Under the pieces are notes generated by a model. The model made no database searches. It was not told the DNA's origin and was given only the letters and a program-made list of their open reading frames with translations. Shown piece after piece: positions 46,792-55,362 of a DNA stretch of 64,000 nt (position 1 is the first letter of the stretch; each line of letters starts with the position of its first letter). The DNA is from Bog-473 sp963843365 (GTDB taxonomy: Bacteria; Actinomycetota; Acidimicrobiia; Acidimicrobiales; RAAP-2), in NCBI GenBank assembly GCA_963843365.1, contig CAWJKG010000003.1, positions 124,001-188,000 on the forward strand, written 5' to 3'. The position numbers were made by a program, and so were the translations under genes.

Positions 46792-48270
46792 TCAGGTGTC
46801 GTAGCCGCCCGTGAAGAAGCTCGGGATCGGGCGGGCCGGCGGGGTCTCGAAGAAGGGACGGACGTGGGTCTCCATGAGCTCTTCCACCACCGGTGCCACC
46901 GACGGATCGCCGAGGAGGTTGTGGTCCTCCGGCGCGTCCTCGGACAGGTCGAAAAGCTGGCACGGCGCCAGGGCATCCTCGTCGACGACCAGCTTGTAGC
47001 GCTCCGTCTCGAACGCCGCGAAGCCCCAGTTCTCGCTGACCGCACGTGCGCGGTCCGGCGCGGCGGCGGGGTCGCGCACACTCGCCATGAGCGAATGTCC
47101 CTCCGATTCCGGTACTGCGGGGGCTCCCGCGATCTCGCGCAGCGTGGCGGGGACGTCGAGGTGTTCCACGAGTGACTCGACCACGTGCGGCGCGCAACCA
47201 CCGGGAGGGCGCACCAGCAGCGGGACACGTACGGCCGGTTCGTACAACACGCACTTGGACATCATCCCGTGGTTGCCACCCATTTCCCCGTGATCGCTGG
47301 TGTAGATGATCCATGTGGTGTCGAGCCGTCCGGTGCGCGCCAGCGCGTCGACGATGTCGCCGACGGCCCGGTCGATGACCGAGATATCTGCGGCGTAGGC
47401 GGTCCGCATGCCCCGGATGGCGTCGTCGCTCATCGACTCGGAGTCGGACAGCCAGAGGAACGCGTTGAGCAGGCTGCCGTACCTACCCGTACCCCCGGTC
47501 TCGGGACGTCGGGTCGAGGAGGGCATGGAGATCTCGACGCCGCGGTAGCGCAGGACCGCTTCCTCGGGCGCGTCCCAGGGGTCGTGCGGTCCCGGGAAAC
47601 CGACGAAGAGGAAGAACGGTTCCGTGCGGTCGTACCCCTCGATCCACTCCACGGCCTGGCGGCCGTGCCACGCGTCGACGTACGACTCCAATGGGAGGGG
47701 CGTGGGCGTGGAGTCCCACATCGGCACGCATTTCGTTGCGTTCTGACCGTCCTCGTTCTCGCCCTGGTAGCTGCGGTCTGCGATGTGCCGCCGATAGGCG
47801 TCAAGCAGGCCGCGTCCGGCCAAGTAGTCGGTGTACTTCGTCGGGATCTTCCCCGGGAACTTGTCACCCGTCTCGAAGACCTCGGCGAAGCCCAGGGCTT
47901 CGAGACGGCCAGCCATGTCGTCCATGTGAGGAACGGTGAGCCCTTCGTCGAGGTACAGATGGGCCTTTCCCAGCAGCATGGTGTGGTAGCCGGCCTCCCG
48001 CAGGGCCCACGCATACGTCGGGCTGTCGGCGGGGATCTCGGAGGAGTTCGTGTAGACGCCGTGGTCGCGCACGTAACGCTCTGTCATGAACGAGGCGCGG
48101 GCGGGCATGCACAGCGGGCCCTGGCACGACACACGCGAGTAGCGGACCCCTTCTGCGGCCAGCGCGTCGAGGGATGGAGTGCGCACGCTCGCGTCTCCCG
48201 CGCAGCCCATCATGTCGGCCCGATGCTGATCCGACATGACGAGCACGATGTTGGGGGAGCCGACGGCCAT
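46792..48270 (-). CDS. Type I sulfatase (arylsulfatase-like)
   Basis: 492-residue alkaline-phosphatase-superfamily hydrolase. NIVLVMSDQHRADMMGC holds metal-binding Asp; PLCMPARASF gives the formylglycine motif C-x-P-x-R, with Cys54 to be converted to formylglycine by an FGE-type enzyme not seen here. Further motifs: LLGKAHLYLDEGL, FFLFVGFPGPHDPWDAP and YTSDHGEMGGNHGMMSK. No signal peptide, so it is probably cytoplasmic. It cleaves a sulfate ester of a sugar, aryl or lipid compound. Confidence 0.9.
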   Translation of the reverse strand: MAVGSPNIVLVMSDQHRADMMGCAGDASVRTPSLDALAAEGVRYSRVSCQGPLCMPARASFMTERYVRDHGVYTNSSEIPADSPTYAWALREAGYHTMLLGKAHLYLDEGLTVPHMDDMAGRLEALGFAEVFETGDKFPGKIPTKYTDYLAGRGLLDAYRRHIADRSYQGENEDGQNATKCVPMWDSTPTPLPLESYVDAWHGRQAVEWIEGYDRTEPFFLFVGFPGPHDPWDAPEEAVLRYRGVEISMPSSTRRPETGGTGRYGSLLNAFLWLSDSESMSDDAIRGMRTAYAADISVIDRAVGDIVDALARTGRLDTTWIIYTSDHGEMGGNHGMMSKCVLYEPAVRVPLLVRPPGGCAPHVVESLVEHLDVPATLREIAGAPAVPESEGHSLMASVRDPAAAPDRARAVSENWGFAAFETERYKLVVDEDALAPCQLFDLSEDAPEDHNLLGDPSVAPVVEELMETHVRPFFETPPARPIPSFFTGGYDT

Positions 48271-48411
48271 TGTGGTGCCCTTTCCGTCCGATCAAATGTT
48301 GGTGTGGGTGATCTTCGCATGAAACCGCTCCGCGGCGAATTGTGCGGACGGGCGCGGGAGGACGCCAAGTAACCTGTCGCCACGAGTCGAGAGAATTCCC
48401 GGAGCCCCTGC

Positions 48412-49746
48412 ATGCCCTTTGATCTGCACAAGGTGTTGGACGAGCGTCGGGGTGAGAACTTCACCCTCCACTCGAAATACATCAACCCCCAGCTGCCGAA
48501 GGTCCTCGGCCAGATCGAGTTCGACCGCTTCTACGAGAAGGGCGAGGGGTGTTACCTGATCGACGACAAGGGGGATCGCTATCTCGACTTCCTCTCCGGC
48601 TTCGGCGTCTTCGCGCTGGGCCGTAGCCATCCAACGATCGTTCGTGCGCTCCAGGACGCCCTGCAGGCGGACCTCCCCAACCTGGTGCAGATGGACTGCT
48701 CCCTTCTCTCGGGCGTGCTTGCCGAAGAGCTGGTGGCGCGGTCGCACTCGGCGATCGAACGGGTCTTCTTCACGAACTCTGGTGCCGAGGCCGTGGAGAG
48801 CGCCATCAAGTTCGCCCGGGCCGCCACGAAGCGGACGCGCATCCTCTATTGCGACCATGCCTTTCACGGCCTGACCACCGGCGCGCTGGCCCTGAATGGC
48901 GGCAGGGAATTCCGGCAGGGTTTCGGGCCCCTCCTTCCAGGCTGCGACATGATCCCCTTCGGGGATGCGGGCGCCCTATCCCGCGAGCTCCGGCGTGGTG
49001 ACGTGGCCGCGTTCATCGTCGAACCGATCCAGGGCAAGGGTGTGAACGTCGCGCCGGACGAGTTCTGGCAGGAGGCGCAGTCGTTGTGCCACCGCCACAA
49101 GGCGCTCCTGGTCCTGGACGAGGTGCAAGCCGGTCTCGGACGCTCGGGCACGTTCTTCTGCCACGAGCAGTTCGGGATCACCCCGGACATCATCACGGTC
49201 TCGAAGGCGTTGTCCGGAGGATTCGTCCCTGTGGGAGCCATGCTGTCCACCGCTCCGGTCTCGGACGCCGTCTACAGCTCCATGGAGAAGGCGGTGGTGC
49301 ACTCGTCGACGTTCAGCACGAACCAGCTGGCGATGGTGGCGGGGCTGGCCACGTTGACCGCGTTCGACGACGAGGACATCCTCGACCGCGTCCAGCGCAC
49401 CGGCAAGGCCTTCACCAAGGCGCTGGAGCCGCTGGTCGAGCAGTACGAATTCCTCCACGAGGTGCGGGGGAAGGGCCTCATGATCGGCCTGGTCTTCGGG
49501 GAGCCGTCGACCCCGGGTCTGCGCCGCCGGTTCAAGATGGTCGAGGCGCTCCGCCCGGCCCTGTTCTCTCAGATGGTGGTGACCCCGCTGTTCCACCGCC
49601 ACCGCATCCTGACCCAGGTGGCGGCGGACAACATGAACGTCGTCAAGCTCCTCCCGCCGCTCATCGCGGGTGAGGACGAGGTCGAGCTTTTCGCCGACGC
49701 ACTCGAGGACGTACTGGCCAGCGCGCGCAGCGTGGGTCCAGCCTGA
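48412..49746 (+). CDS. Class III aminotransferase
   Basis: 444 residues. FFTNSGAEAVESAIKFARAA binds the PLP phosphate; CDHAFHGLTTGALALNGG, VLDEVQAGLGRSGTFFCHEQ (PLP-contacting Asp) and ITVSKALSGGFVPVGAML (Schiff-base Lys) are the family pattern. Substrates of the class are amines such as ornithine, 4-aminobutyrate or, for HpnO-like members, hopanoid precursors. The next gene is HpnA-like, so a lipid-modifying role is possible but unproven. Confidence 0.88.
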   Translation: MPFDLHKVLDERRGENFTLHSKYINPQLPKVLGQIEFDRFYEKGEGCYLIDDKGDRYLDFLSGFGVFALGRSHPTIVRALQDALQADLPNLVQMDCSLLSGVLAEELVARSHSAIERVFFTNSGAEAVESAIKFARAATKRTRILYCDHAFHGLTTGALALNGGREFRQGFGPLLPGCDMIPFGDAGALSRELRRGDVAAFIVEPIQGKGVNVAPDEFWQEAQSLCHRHKALLVLDEVQAGLGRSGTFFCHEQFGITPDIITVSKALSGGFVPVGAMLSTAPVSDAVYSSMEKAVVHSSTFSTNQLAMVAGLATLTAFDDEDILDRVQRTGKAFTKALEPLVEQYEFLHEVRGKGLMIGLVFGEPSTPGLRRRFKMVEALRPALFSQMVVTPLFHRHRILTQVAADNMNVVKLLPPLIAGEDEVELFADALEDVLASARSVGPA

Positions 49747-49798
49747 TCTTCGAGTTCGGCAAGACGATGGCCAAGGGTGCATTGCACCGAACCCGGCT

Positions 49799-50851
49799 GT
49801 GAACCTGGCCCCCGGGGATCGCGTCCTCGTCACGGGTGCCAGCGGCTTCATTGGGTCGGCGGTGACGCGACAGCTCTTGGCTCGCGAGCAGGAGGTGGTC
49901 GCGCTGGTCGAGCCCGGCGCCGACACGGCAAACCTCGATGGTCTCGGCGTCAAGCAGGTCGTCGGCGACCTCCGCAGCCGGGACAGCGTGAGCAGCGCCA
50001 TCAGCGGCTGCAGAGCCGTCTTCCACGTGGCCGCGCTGTATCGCTTCTGGGCGCGTGATCCCGAAACCTTCTACACCATCAATGTCGAGGGGACGAGGAA
50101 CATCCTCGGCGCCGCGGTGGAAGCAGATGTGGAGCGGCTCGTCTATACGAGCACGGTCGGCACTCTCGGGCTCGAGCACGTCTCCGGCTCCCGCTCGGCC
50201 GACGAGCACTCCTTTCCGGACATCCGGCATCTCTACGGTTCCTACAAGCGGTCCAAGTACGTCGCCGAGCACGAGGTGCTGCGGGCCATCGCCGAAGGCC
50301 TTCCCGCCTCGCTGGTCCTGCCGACATTCCCCGTTGGACCGGGCGACCGTGCGCCCACGCCGACCGGGAAGCTGATCCTCGACTTCCTCAACGGGCGCAT
50401 GCCCGCATTCGTGGACACGGTGCTGAACGTCGCCCATGTCGATGATCTGGCCGCCGGCCAGGTCCGAGTGCTCGAGAAGGGGCGGACCGGTCGGAGCTAC
50501 ATCCTCGGTGGCGAGAACCTGACGCTCGAGCAGCTGCTCGCCGAACTCGCGCTCCTCACGGGCCTGCCCGCGCCGTACGGTAAGGTGCCGAACTCGCTCG
50601 CCCTGGCCGTGGCCGCCGTCTCGGAGCTGGTCGAGGGGCGTCTCTTGCGCCGACACCCCTCTGTGCCGCTCGAGGCGGCGCGGATGTCCACCTCGCGGAT
50701 GTCCTTCGATATCACCCGGGCCCGTGAGGAGCTGGGTTACGAGCCTCGGCCAGCCGTCCAGGCGCTGGAAGCCTCCGCCCGCTGGTTCGTGGAGACGGGC
50801 ATGGTGCGGGAGCCCAGGGTCAGCCGCATCCGCTGGTCGACGGCCGGCTGA
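49799..50851 (+). CDS. hpnA: NAD-dependent epimerase/dehydratase, HpnA-like
   Basis: 350-residue extended SDR from GTG 49799. VLVTGASGFIGSAVTRQLLA is the nucleotide motif, then AVFHVAALYRFWARDPETFY, INVEGTRNILGAAVEADVER, VYTSTVGTLGLE and LYGSYKRSKYVAEHEVL with the Tyr-x-x-x-Lys active site. The RFWARDP and TVGTLG signatures match hopanoid-associated sugar epimerases (HpnA). No squalene-hopene cyclase is in the window, so the hopanoid link is by family only. It follows the aminotransferase by 52 bases. Confidence 0.75.
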   Translation: MNLAPGDRVLVTGASGFIGSAVTRQLLAREQEVVALVEPGADTANLDGLGVKQVVGDLRSRDSVSSAISGCRAVFHVAALYRFWARDPETFYTINVEGTRNILGAAVEADVERLVYTSTVGTLGLEHVSGSRSADEHSFPDIRHLYGSYKRSKYVAEHEVLRAIAEGLPASLVLPTFPVGPGDRAPTPTGKLILDFLNGRMPAFVDTVLNVAHVDDLAAGQVRVLEKGRTGRSYILGGENLTLEQLLAELALLTGLPAPYGKVPNSLALAVAAVSELVEGRLLRRHPSVPLEAARMSTSRMSFDITRAREELGYEPRPAVQALEASARWFVETGMVREPRVSRIRWSTAG

Positions 50852-50896
50852 CGCCGCCGCGCCGGGACCCGTCCGGCATCGGGCACACTGGTCGGC

Positions 50897-52576
50897 GTGG
50901 CTCCCCAATTCATCTACACCATCCGCGGCCTCTCGCGCTTCTACCCGCCCGATCGCGAGGTGCTCAAGGGAATCAACCTATCCTTCTACCCCGGAGCGAA
51001 GATCGGCGTCATCGGCTCGAACGGATCGGGCAAGTCTTCGTTGTTGCGGATCATGGCGGGCGAGGACGACGGCTTCTCGGGGGAGGCGCGGCTGACGCCG
51101 GGATTCACAGTGGGCTACCTGGCCCAGGAGCCGGTGCTCGACGAGTCCAAGGACGTCGCGGGAAACGTGGCGGACGGAGTCGGGGAGGCCAAGCGGTTGG
51201 TGGACCGGTACAACGAGGTGTGCGCCGCCTTCGGCGAGGCTGACGCGGATATCGACGCTCTGCTGGCCGAGCAGGCCGACCTGCAGACCAAGATCGACGC
51301 CGCCGGCGCTTGGGAGCTGGACCGCACGTTTGAGATCGCCATGGATGCGCTGCGTCTCCCGCCCGGTGACGCCGACATCGGCACGCTCTCGGGAGGAGAG
51401 CGCCGGCGCGTGGCGCTGTGCCGGCTGTTGCTGTCCAAGCCCGACCTCCTCCTTCTGGACGAGCCCACCAACCACCTCGACGCCGAATCCGTGGCCTGGC
51501 TGGAACGGACGCTGCAGGTGTACCCCGGCACGGTGGTCGCCGTGACCCACGACCGGTACTTCCTCGACAATGTGGCGGGCTGGATCCTCGAGCTCGATCG
51601 TGGAGCGGGCATCCCGTGGGAGGGCAATTACTCCTCCTGGCTCGAGCAGAAGCAGGCGCGGCTGGCGGCCGAAGAGAAGGCCGACCGCTCACGCCAGGCC
51701 TCGCTCGAGCGCGAGCTCGAGTGGATCCGGATGTCGCCGCGGGCGCGGCAGAGCAAAGGCAAGGCGCGCATCACCGCGTACAACGAGTTGGTGACGGAGG
51801 CCGAGTCGGCCGAGCGGCGTGCCGACAAGGTCGAGCTGACCATCCCTCCGGGCCCGCGGCTGGGGGACCAGGTGGTGGAGGCGGTCGGCGTCGTCAAGGG
51901 GTTCGGGGACCACCTCCTCATGGACGACCTTTCGTTCACCCTTCCCCCGGGGGGCATCGTGGGCGTCATCGGGCCCAACGGGGCCGGCAAGACCACTCTG
52001 TTCCGGATGATCGTCGGCGAAGAGAAGCCTGATGCGGGGAGCCTCGCCATCGGCGCCTCGGTCGAGCTGGCGTACGTGGACCAGTCCCGCGCCTCGCTCG
52101 CACCCGATGCCACGGTCTACGAGGAGATCACCGGCGGCGTGGACCGCATCGTCGTCGGCGGCCGCGAGCTCCACGGCCGGGCCTACGTGGCGGGGTTCGG
52201 CTTCAAGGGAAGCGACCAGCAGAAGAAGGTCGGCCAGCTGTCGGGGGGCGAGCGCAACCGGGTCCTGTTGGCCAAGGTGCTCCGCAGCGGTGGCAACGTC
52301 CTGCTGCTGGACGAGCCGACCAACGACCTCGACGTCGACACCCTGCGCGCGCTGGAAGACGCTTTGCTCGCCTTCCCGGGTTGCGCGGTCGTCATCAGTC
52401 ACGACCGATGGTTCCTCGACCGCATCGCCACCCATGTCCTGGCGTTCGAGGGGGAGTCCGAGGCCCGCTGGTGGGAAGGAAACTTCAGCGACTACGAAGC
52501 CGACCGTCACAAGCGGCTCGGTGTCGACGCCGACCAGCCGCACCGCCTGCGGTACAAGCCCCTCGTCCGCGACTGA
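50897..52576 (+). CDS. ettA: Energy-dependent translational throttle protein EttA (ABC-F)
   Basis: 559-residue soluble ABC-F ATPase. It has two nucleotide-binding domains: GSNGSGKSSLLRIMAGE with LSGGERRRVALCRLL and LLLLDEPTNHLDAES, then GPNGAGKTTLFRMIVGE with LSGGERNRVLLAKVL and LLLDEPTNDLDVDTLRALE. The intervening linker (LERELEWIRMSPRARQSKGK) is the arm that binds the ribosomal E site. EttA gates the first elongation step according to ATP/ADP. GTG start at 50897, followed by APQFIYTIRGLSRFYPPDRE. Confidence 0.95.
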   Translation: MAPQFIYTIRGLSRFYPPDREVLKGINLSFYPGAKIGVIGSNGSGKSSLLRIMAGEDDGFSGEARLTPGFTVGYLAQEPVLDESKDVAGNVADGVGEAKRLVDRYNEVCAAFGEADADIDALLAEQADLQTKIDAAGAWELDRTFEIAMDALRLPPGDADIGTLSGGERRRVALCRLLLSKPDLLLLDEPTNHLDAESVAWLERTLQVYPGTVVAVTHDRYFLDNVAGWILELDRGAGIPWEGNYSSWLEQKQARLAAEEKADRSRQASLERELEWIRMSPRARQSKGKARITAYNELVTEAESAERRADKVELTIPPGPRLGDQVVEAVGVVKGFGDHLLMDDLSFTLPPGGIVGVIGPNGAGKTTLFRMIVGEEKPDAGSLAIGASVELAYVDQSRASLAPDATVYEEITGGVDRIVVGGRELHGRAYVAGFGFKGSDQQKKVGQLSGGERNRVLLAKVLRSGGNVLLLDEPTNDLDVDTLRALEDALLAFPGCAVVISHDRWFLDRIATHVLAFEGESEARWWEGNFSDYEADRHKRLGVDADQPHRLRYKPLVRD

Positions 52577-52582
52577 TCCCGC

Positions 52583-53338
52583 TCAGGCAACAGGGCGCGT
52601 CCACAGCGCGGTGACCTCCTCGTAGGCGGTCACACACGGGGGGCCGTCGGCGACCCAGAGGCGCGGCGCCTCGTGGCCGGAGGGGACCCGCACGATGCAC
52701 GACGACCGCGTGCCGAACGTCTCGAGGTGCACGCAATTGGCCGCGTGAGGACGCGCCTCACCCTCGGGGTTCCGATGATCGGCCAGGACCCGGCGGAACG
52801 CGTCGGCTACCCGGTCGCCTTCGGGTGGCGTGGGGTCGAGCGCGGCCCGCACCAGGTCGACCTTGGGCGAAGTCTCGCCCAGGGCGCGGTTCTCCAGGAC
52901 GTGGATCCCCGGGGGCAGGGCGATCGCCATGCCCACAGCGGTGCCCGTGAAGTCGACGAAGAACAGGTCCGTCCGGTCCCCGACGAGGAGCCATGAGCCG
53001 TTGTAGTCGGCCGGGCGGTAGTCCTCGAGGAGCGAGGCGACGGCGTCGGCGGCGCTCCGGTGGCGCGCCAGCGCCAACGGCAGCTCGCCCCTGGACCGCT
53101 TGGACGGATCCTTCGCATCGCCCAAGGGTTGGTTGGTCAGGCCGGCGCAGACGCCGTGCTCGTTGACGGCCAGCCAGGTGCCGCCCGAGAGCTCGTCCCG
53201 GCCACCCACCACTCGGGGCGGACCGCTCTCGAGCACGGTCACCGCGGTCGATGGGCGGTCCAGAATCTCGTCGCGGTTGGCGCCGACGAGGAGGGGCTCA
53301 CCGGCCACGACTCGCGACGCCGCGACGAGGAGGCACAC
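52583..53338 (-). CDS. NRDE/TANGO2-family protein
   Basis: 251 residues. GTG 53338 is chosen because it puts Cys at position 2 (M-C-LLVAASRVV), and family members have that Cys immediately after the initiator Met as a likely Ntn-type nucleophile; an upstream ATG at 53386 would bury it. ANRDEILDRPSTA holds the NRDE motif. Other conserved parts are GGTWLAVNEHGVCAGLTNQP and DYNGSWLLVGDR. Function of the family is uncertain; in eukaryotes it relates to heme or lipid handling. Confidence 0.8.
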   Translation of the reverse strand: MCLLVAASRVVAGEPLLVGANRDEILDRPSTAVTVLESGPPRVVGGRDELSGGTWLAVNEHGVCAGLTNQPLGDAKDPSKRSRGELPLALARHRSAADAVASLLEDYRPADYNGSWLLVGDRTDLFFVDFTGTAVGMAIALPPGIHVLENRALGETSPKVDLVRAALDPTPPEGDRVADAFRRVLADHRNPEGEARPHAANCVHLETFGTRSSCIVRVPSGHEAPRLWVADGPPCVTAYEEVTALWTRPVA

Positions 53339-53421
53339 GCCGGCCACCCTACTGAGCGCCCATGGCCGGCCGATCCGGTGGTGCACCCCCCGTCGGGTGT
53401 TCCCGGGCTACCGTTCTTGCC

Positions 53422-54205
53422 ATGCGCGTGCGAATGGCTCTCGTGGCGACGGCGACGGCGACGGCGGTGGCGACGGCGCTGGGGGCGCTCCTGGTCCTTC
53501 CGGCGGTGCCGGCATCGGGCAAGTCGGCTCCCAATCTCAACGCCCTGACCAATACCATCGGCAAGGCGAAGAAGTTGACGTATTACGCGCAGTACACCTC
53601 GTCCGACGGGACGGGCACCCAGACCACCATCACCATCGCCCAGGCCCCGCCCAAGTCGAATTTCTCGAGCGCGTCGGGCAGCGTCATCAATACCGGCAAG
53701 ACGACCTACTACTGCGGAACCGCGGGGGGCGCGAGTTCGGGCAACTCCGGCAATTCCGGGAACGCCGCCAATTTCGGGCAACTCCGGCAACTCGGGCAAT
53801 TCCGGCGCCACGACCAGCACGACGGCGAAGAGCACCACGTCGTGCGTGGCGTCCAAGGGATCCAATCCTCTGCTGTCCCTCGAGGATTTGTTCAGCCCGA
53901 CCGTGGCCCTCGCCACGCTCTCCGAGGCCAAGGACGCCGCCGTGGCCCGCGCACTGGGCATCAAGGTGTCGTCGTCGTCGGCCACCTTCGCAGGACAGCC
54001 CTCGACCTGCATCTCCGTGGCGGCGCACGGTAAGTCCACCAAGTACTGCGTGACGAAGCAGGGGATCCTCTCGTACTCAGGTTCCTCCTCGTCGTCGAGT
54101 TCGTTCAAGTTGACCAAGTACTCGTCCAAGCCACCGGCCGCGCTGTTCGCCCTGCCGGCCGGGGCGACGATCACCACCGTGCCCGGGGGCGTCTCCATTC
54201 CGTAG
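53422..54205 (+). CDS. Secreted protein with GNSG-repeat linker; frameshift near 53780
   Basis: About 260 residues. Signal peptide MRVRMALVATATATAVATAL then mature SGKSAPNLNALTNTIGKAKK. The N-terminal part (KKLTYYAQYTSSDGTGTQTT) and a Gly/Asn/Ser linker (SGNSGNSGN) are followed in another frame by TTSCVASKGSNPLLSLEDLF and CVTKQGILSYSGSSSSSSSF, ending LFALPAGATITTVPGGVSIP. An extra T in a TT run near 53780 explains the shift. I do not recognise a domain; the pattern suggests an exported surface or wall protein. Confidence 0.65.
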
Positions 54206-54787
54206 GTGTCGGGCCCCTGGGAGACCAGCGACGTCCCGCGGGGGGCGGACTACGACCGGCGCTTCGACGACCTGGCGGCCTCCGGTATGGACATGCACGG
54301 CGAAGCCGCGCTCGTGGCCTCGTATCAACCCGCATCCGTCCTCGATGCCGGCTGTGGCACCGGCCGGGTGGCCATCGAGTTGAGCCGGCGTGGCCACACC
54401 GTCGTTGGCGTCGACCTCGACGACGCCATGCTCCGGGCCGCCCGGGTCAAAGCGCCGGAATTGACCTGGGTGCAGGGTGACCTGACCAACCCCGGCCTCG
54501 ACTTCGGGCGGACCTTCGACGTGGTGGTGATGGCCGGCAACGTGCTGATCTTCGTGCCGCCCGGTTCAGAGGGCCAGGTCATCGCCAATGCCGCCCGCTG
54601 GCTGCGGCCGGGGGGTGTCCTGATCTCGGGCTATTCGCTTCGACCGGGTGGCTTCGGGCCCCGCCAGCACGACAGGCTGGCCGCCGGTTCGGGCCTCGTG
54701 CTCCGGGAGCGCTGGTCCACCTGGGCCAAGGAGCCATTCTCGCCAGGGGGCAGCTATGCCGTGGCCGTGCACCAGCGGGAGATATGA
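54206..54787 (+). CDS. Class I SAM-dependent methyltransferase
   Basis: 193 residues from GTG 54206, directly after the previous stop. VLDAGCGTGRVAIELSRRGH is motif I (SAM binding), VVGVDLDDAMLRAARVKAP motif II, then FDVVVMAGNVLIFVPPG and AARWLRPGGVLISGYSLRPG. A small-molecule methyltransferase of unknown substrate. It abuts the secreted-protein gene, so both may share an mRNA. Confidence 0.85.
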   Translation: MSGPWETSDVPRGADYDRRFDDLAASGMDMHGEAALVASYQPASVLDAGCGTGRVAIELSRRGHTVVGVDLDDAMLRAARVKAPELTWVQGDLTNPGLDFGRTFDVVVMAGNVLIFVPPGSEGQVIANAARWLRPGGVLISGYSLRPGGFGPRQHDRLAAGSGLVLRERWSTWAKEPFSPGGSYAVAVHQREI

Positions 54788-54837
54788 GCACGCTCATTGC
54801 CCCGCACGCAACGGAGCAGCAAGTGCAAGGCCCTCTG

Positions 54838-54854
54838 GTGCACTGAACGTGCAC
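54838..54854 (+). promoter_or_regulatory. Two GTGCAC half-sites upstream of the Lrp/AsnC gene
   Basis: GTGCAC palindromes at 54838-54843 and 54849-54854 are spaced 11 bases apart, one helical turn, and end about 28 bases before the regulator's start. This could be an autoregulatory site for the downstream Lrp-type protein. Confidence 0.4.
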
Positions 54855-54882
54855 GAGCACCCCGTTTCGTTAGGCTTCTGGC

Positions 54883-55362
54883 ATGGGAACTGAGGACCTC
54901 GATCCGATCGATCACCACATCATTGAATTGCTCTCGCACAACGCCCGCCGGACGATGGCCGACATCGGCGAGCAGGTGTCCTTGTCCGCCTCAGCCGTCA
55001 CCCGGCGCATCGAGCGGCTGGAGCGCACGGGCGTGATCGCCGGCTACACCGTCGTCGTCGACCATCGCAAGGCCGGGCGCCCGATCCAGGCCTTCACCGA
55101 GGTGCGTTTCGCCGGCACCGCCGACCTGCAGGAGATCAAGGAGACGGCGATGCAGCTCTCCGAGGTGCAGGCGGTGTTCACCACCGCCGGCGATCCCGAC
55201 GCGCTGGTCTGGCTGCAGGTGCCCGACGTCGAGCGCCTCGGCCAGGTGATTGAGCAGCTCCGTCGTCGCGGCCGCGTCACGGGCACCAAGACGCTCATCG
55301 TGCTCGATACGTGGTCGCGCCACCGCGCCCTCGAGGCCAACGGCCTGCCCGCCCGCTCCTAG
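54883..55362 (+). CDS. Lrp/AsnC-family transcriptional regulator
   Basis: 159 residues. N-terminal helix-turn-helix (HHIIELLSHNARRTMADIGE, LSASAVTRRIERLERTGVI), then the RAM ligand domain (FTEVRFAGTADLQEIKETAM, TTAGDPDALVWLQVPDVERL). Such proteins assemble as octamers and sense amino acids. The target is likely its own promoter and nearby amino-acid genes. A one-base overlap joins it to the lipoprotein gene downstream. Confidence 0.9.
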   Translation: MGTEDLDPIDHHIIELLSHNARRTMADIGEQVSLSASAVTRRIERLERTGVIAGYTVVVDHRKAGRPIQAFTEVRFAGTADLQEIKETAMQLSEVQAVFTTAGDPDALVWLQVPDVERLGQVIEQLRRRGRVTGTKTLIVLDTWSRHRALEANGLPARS

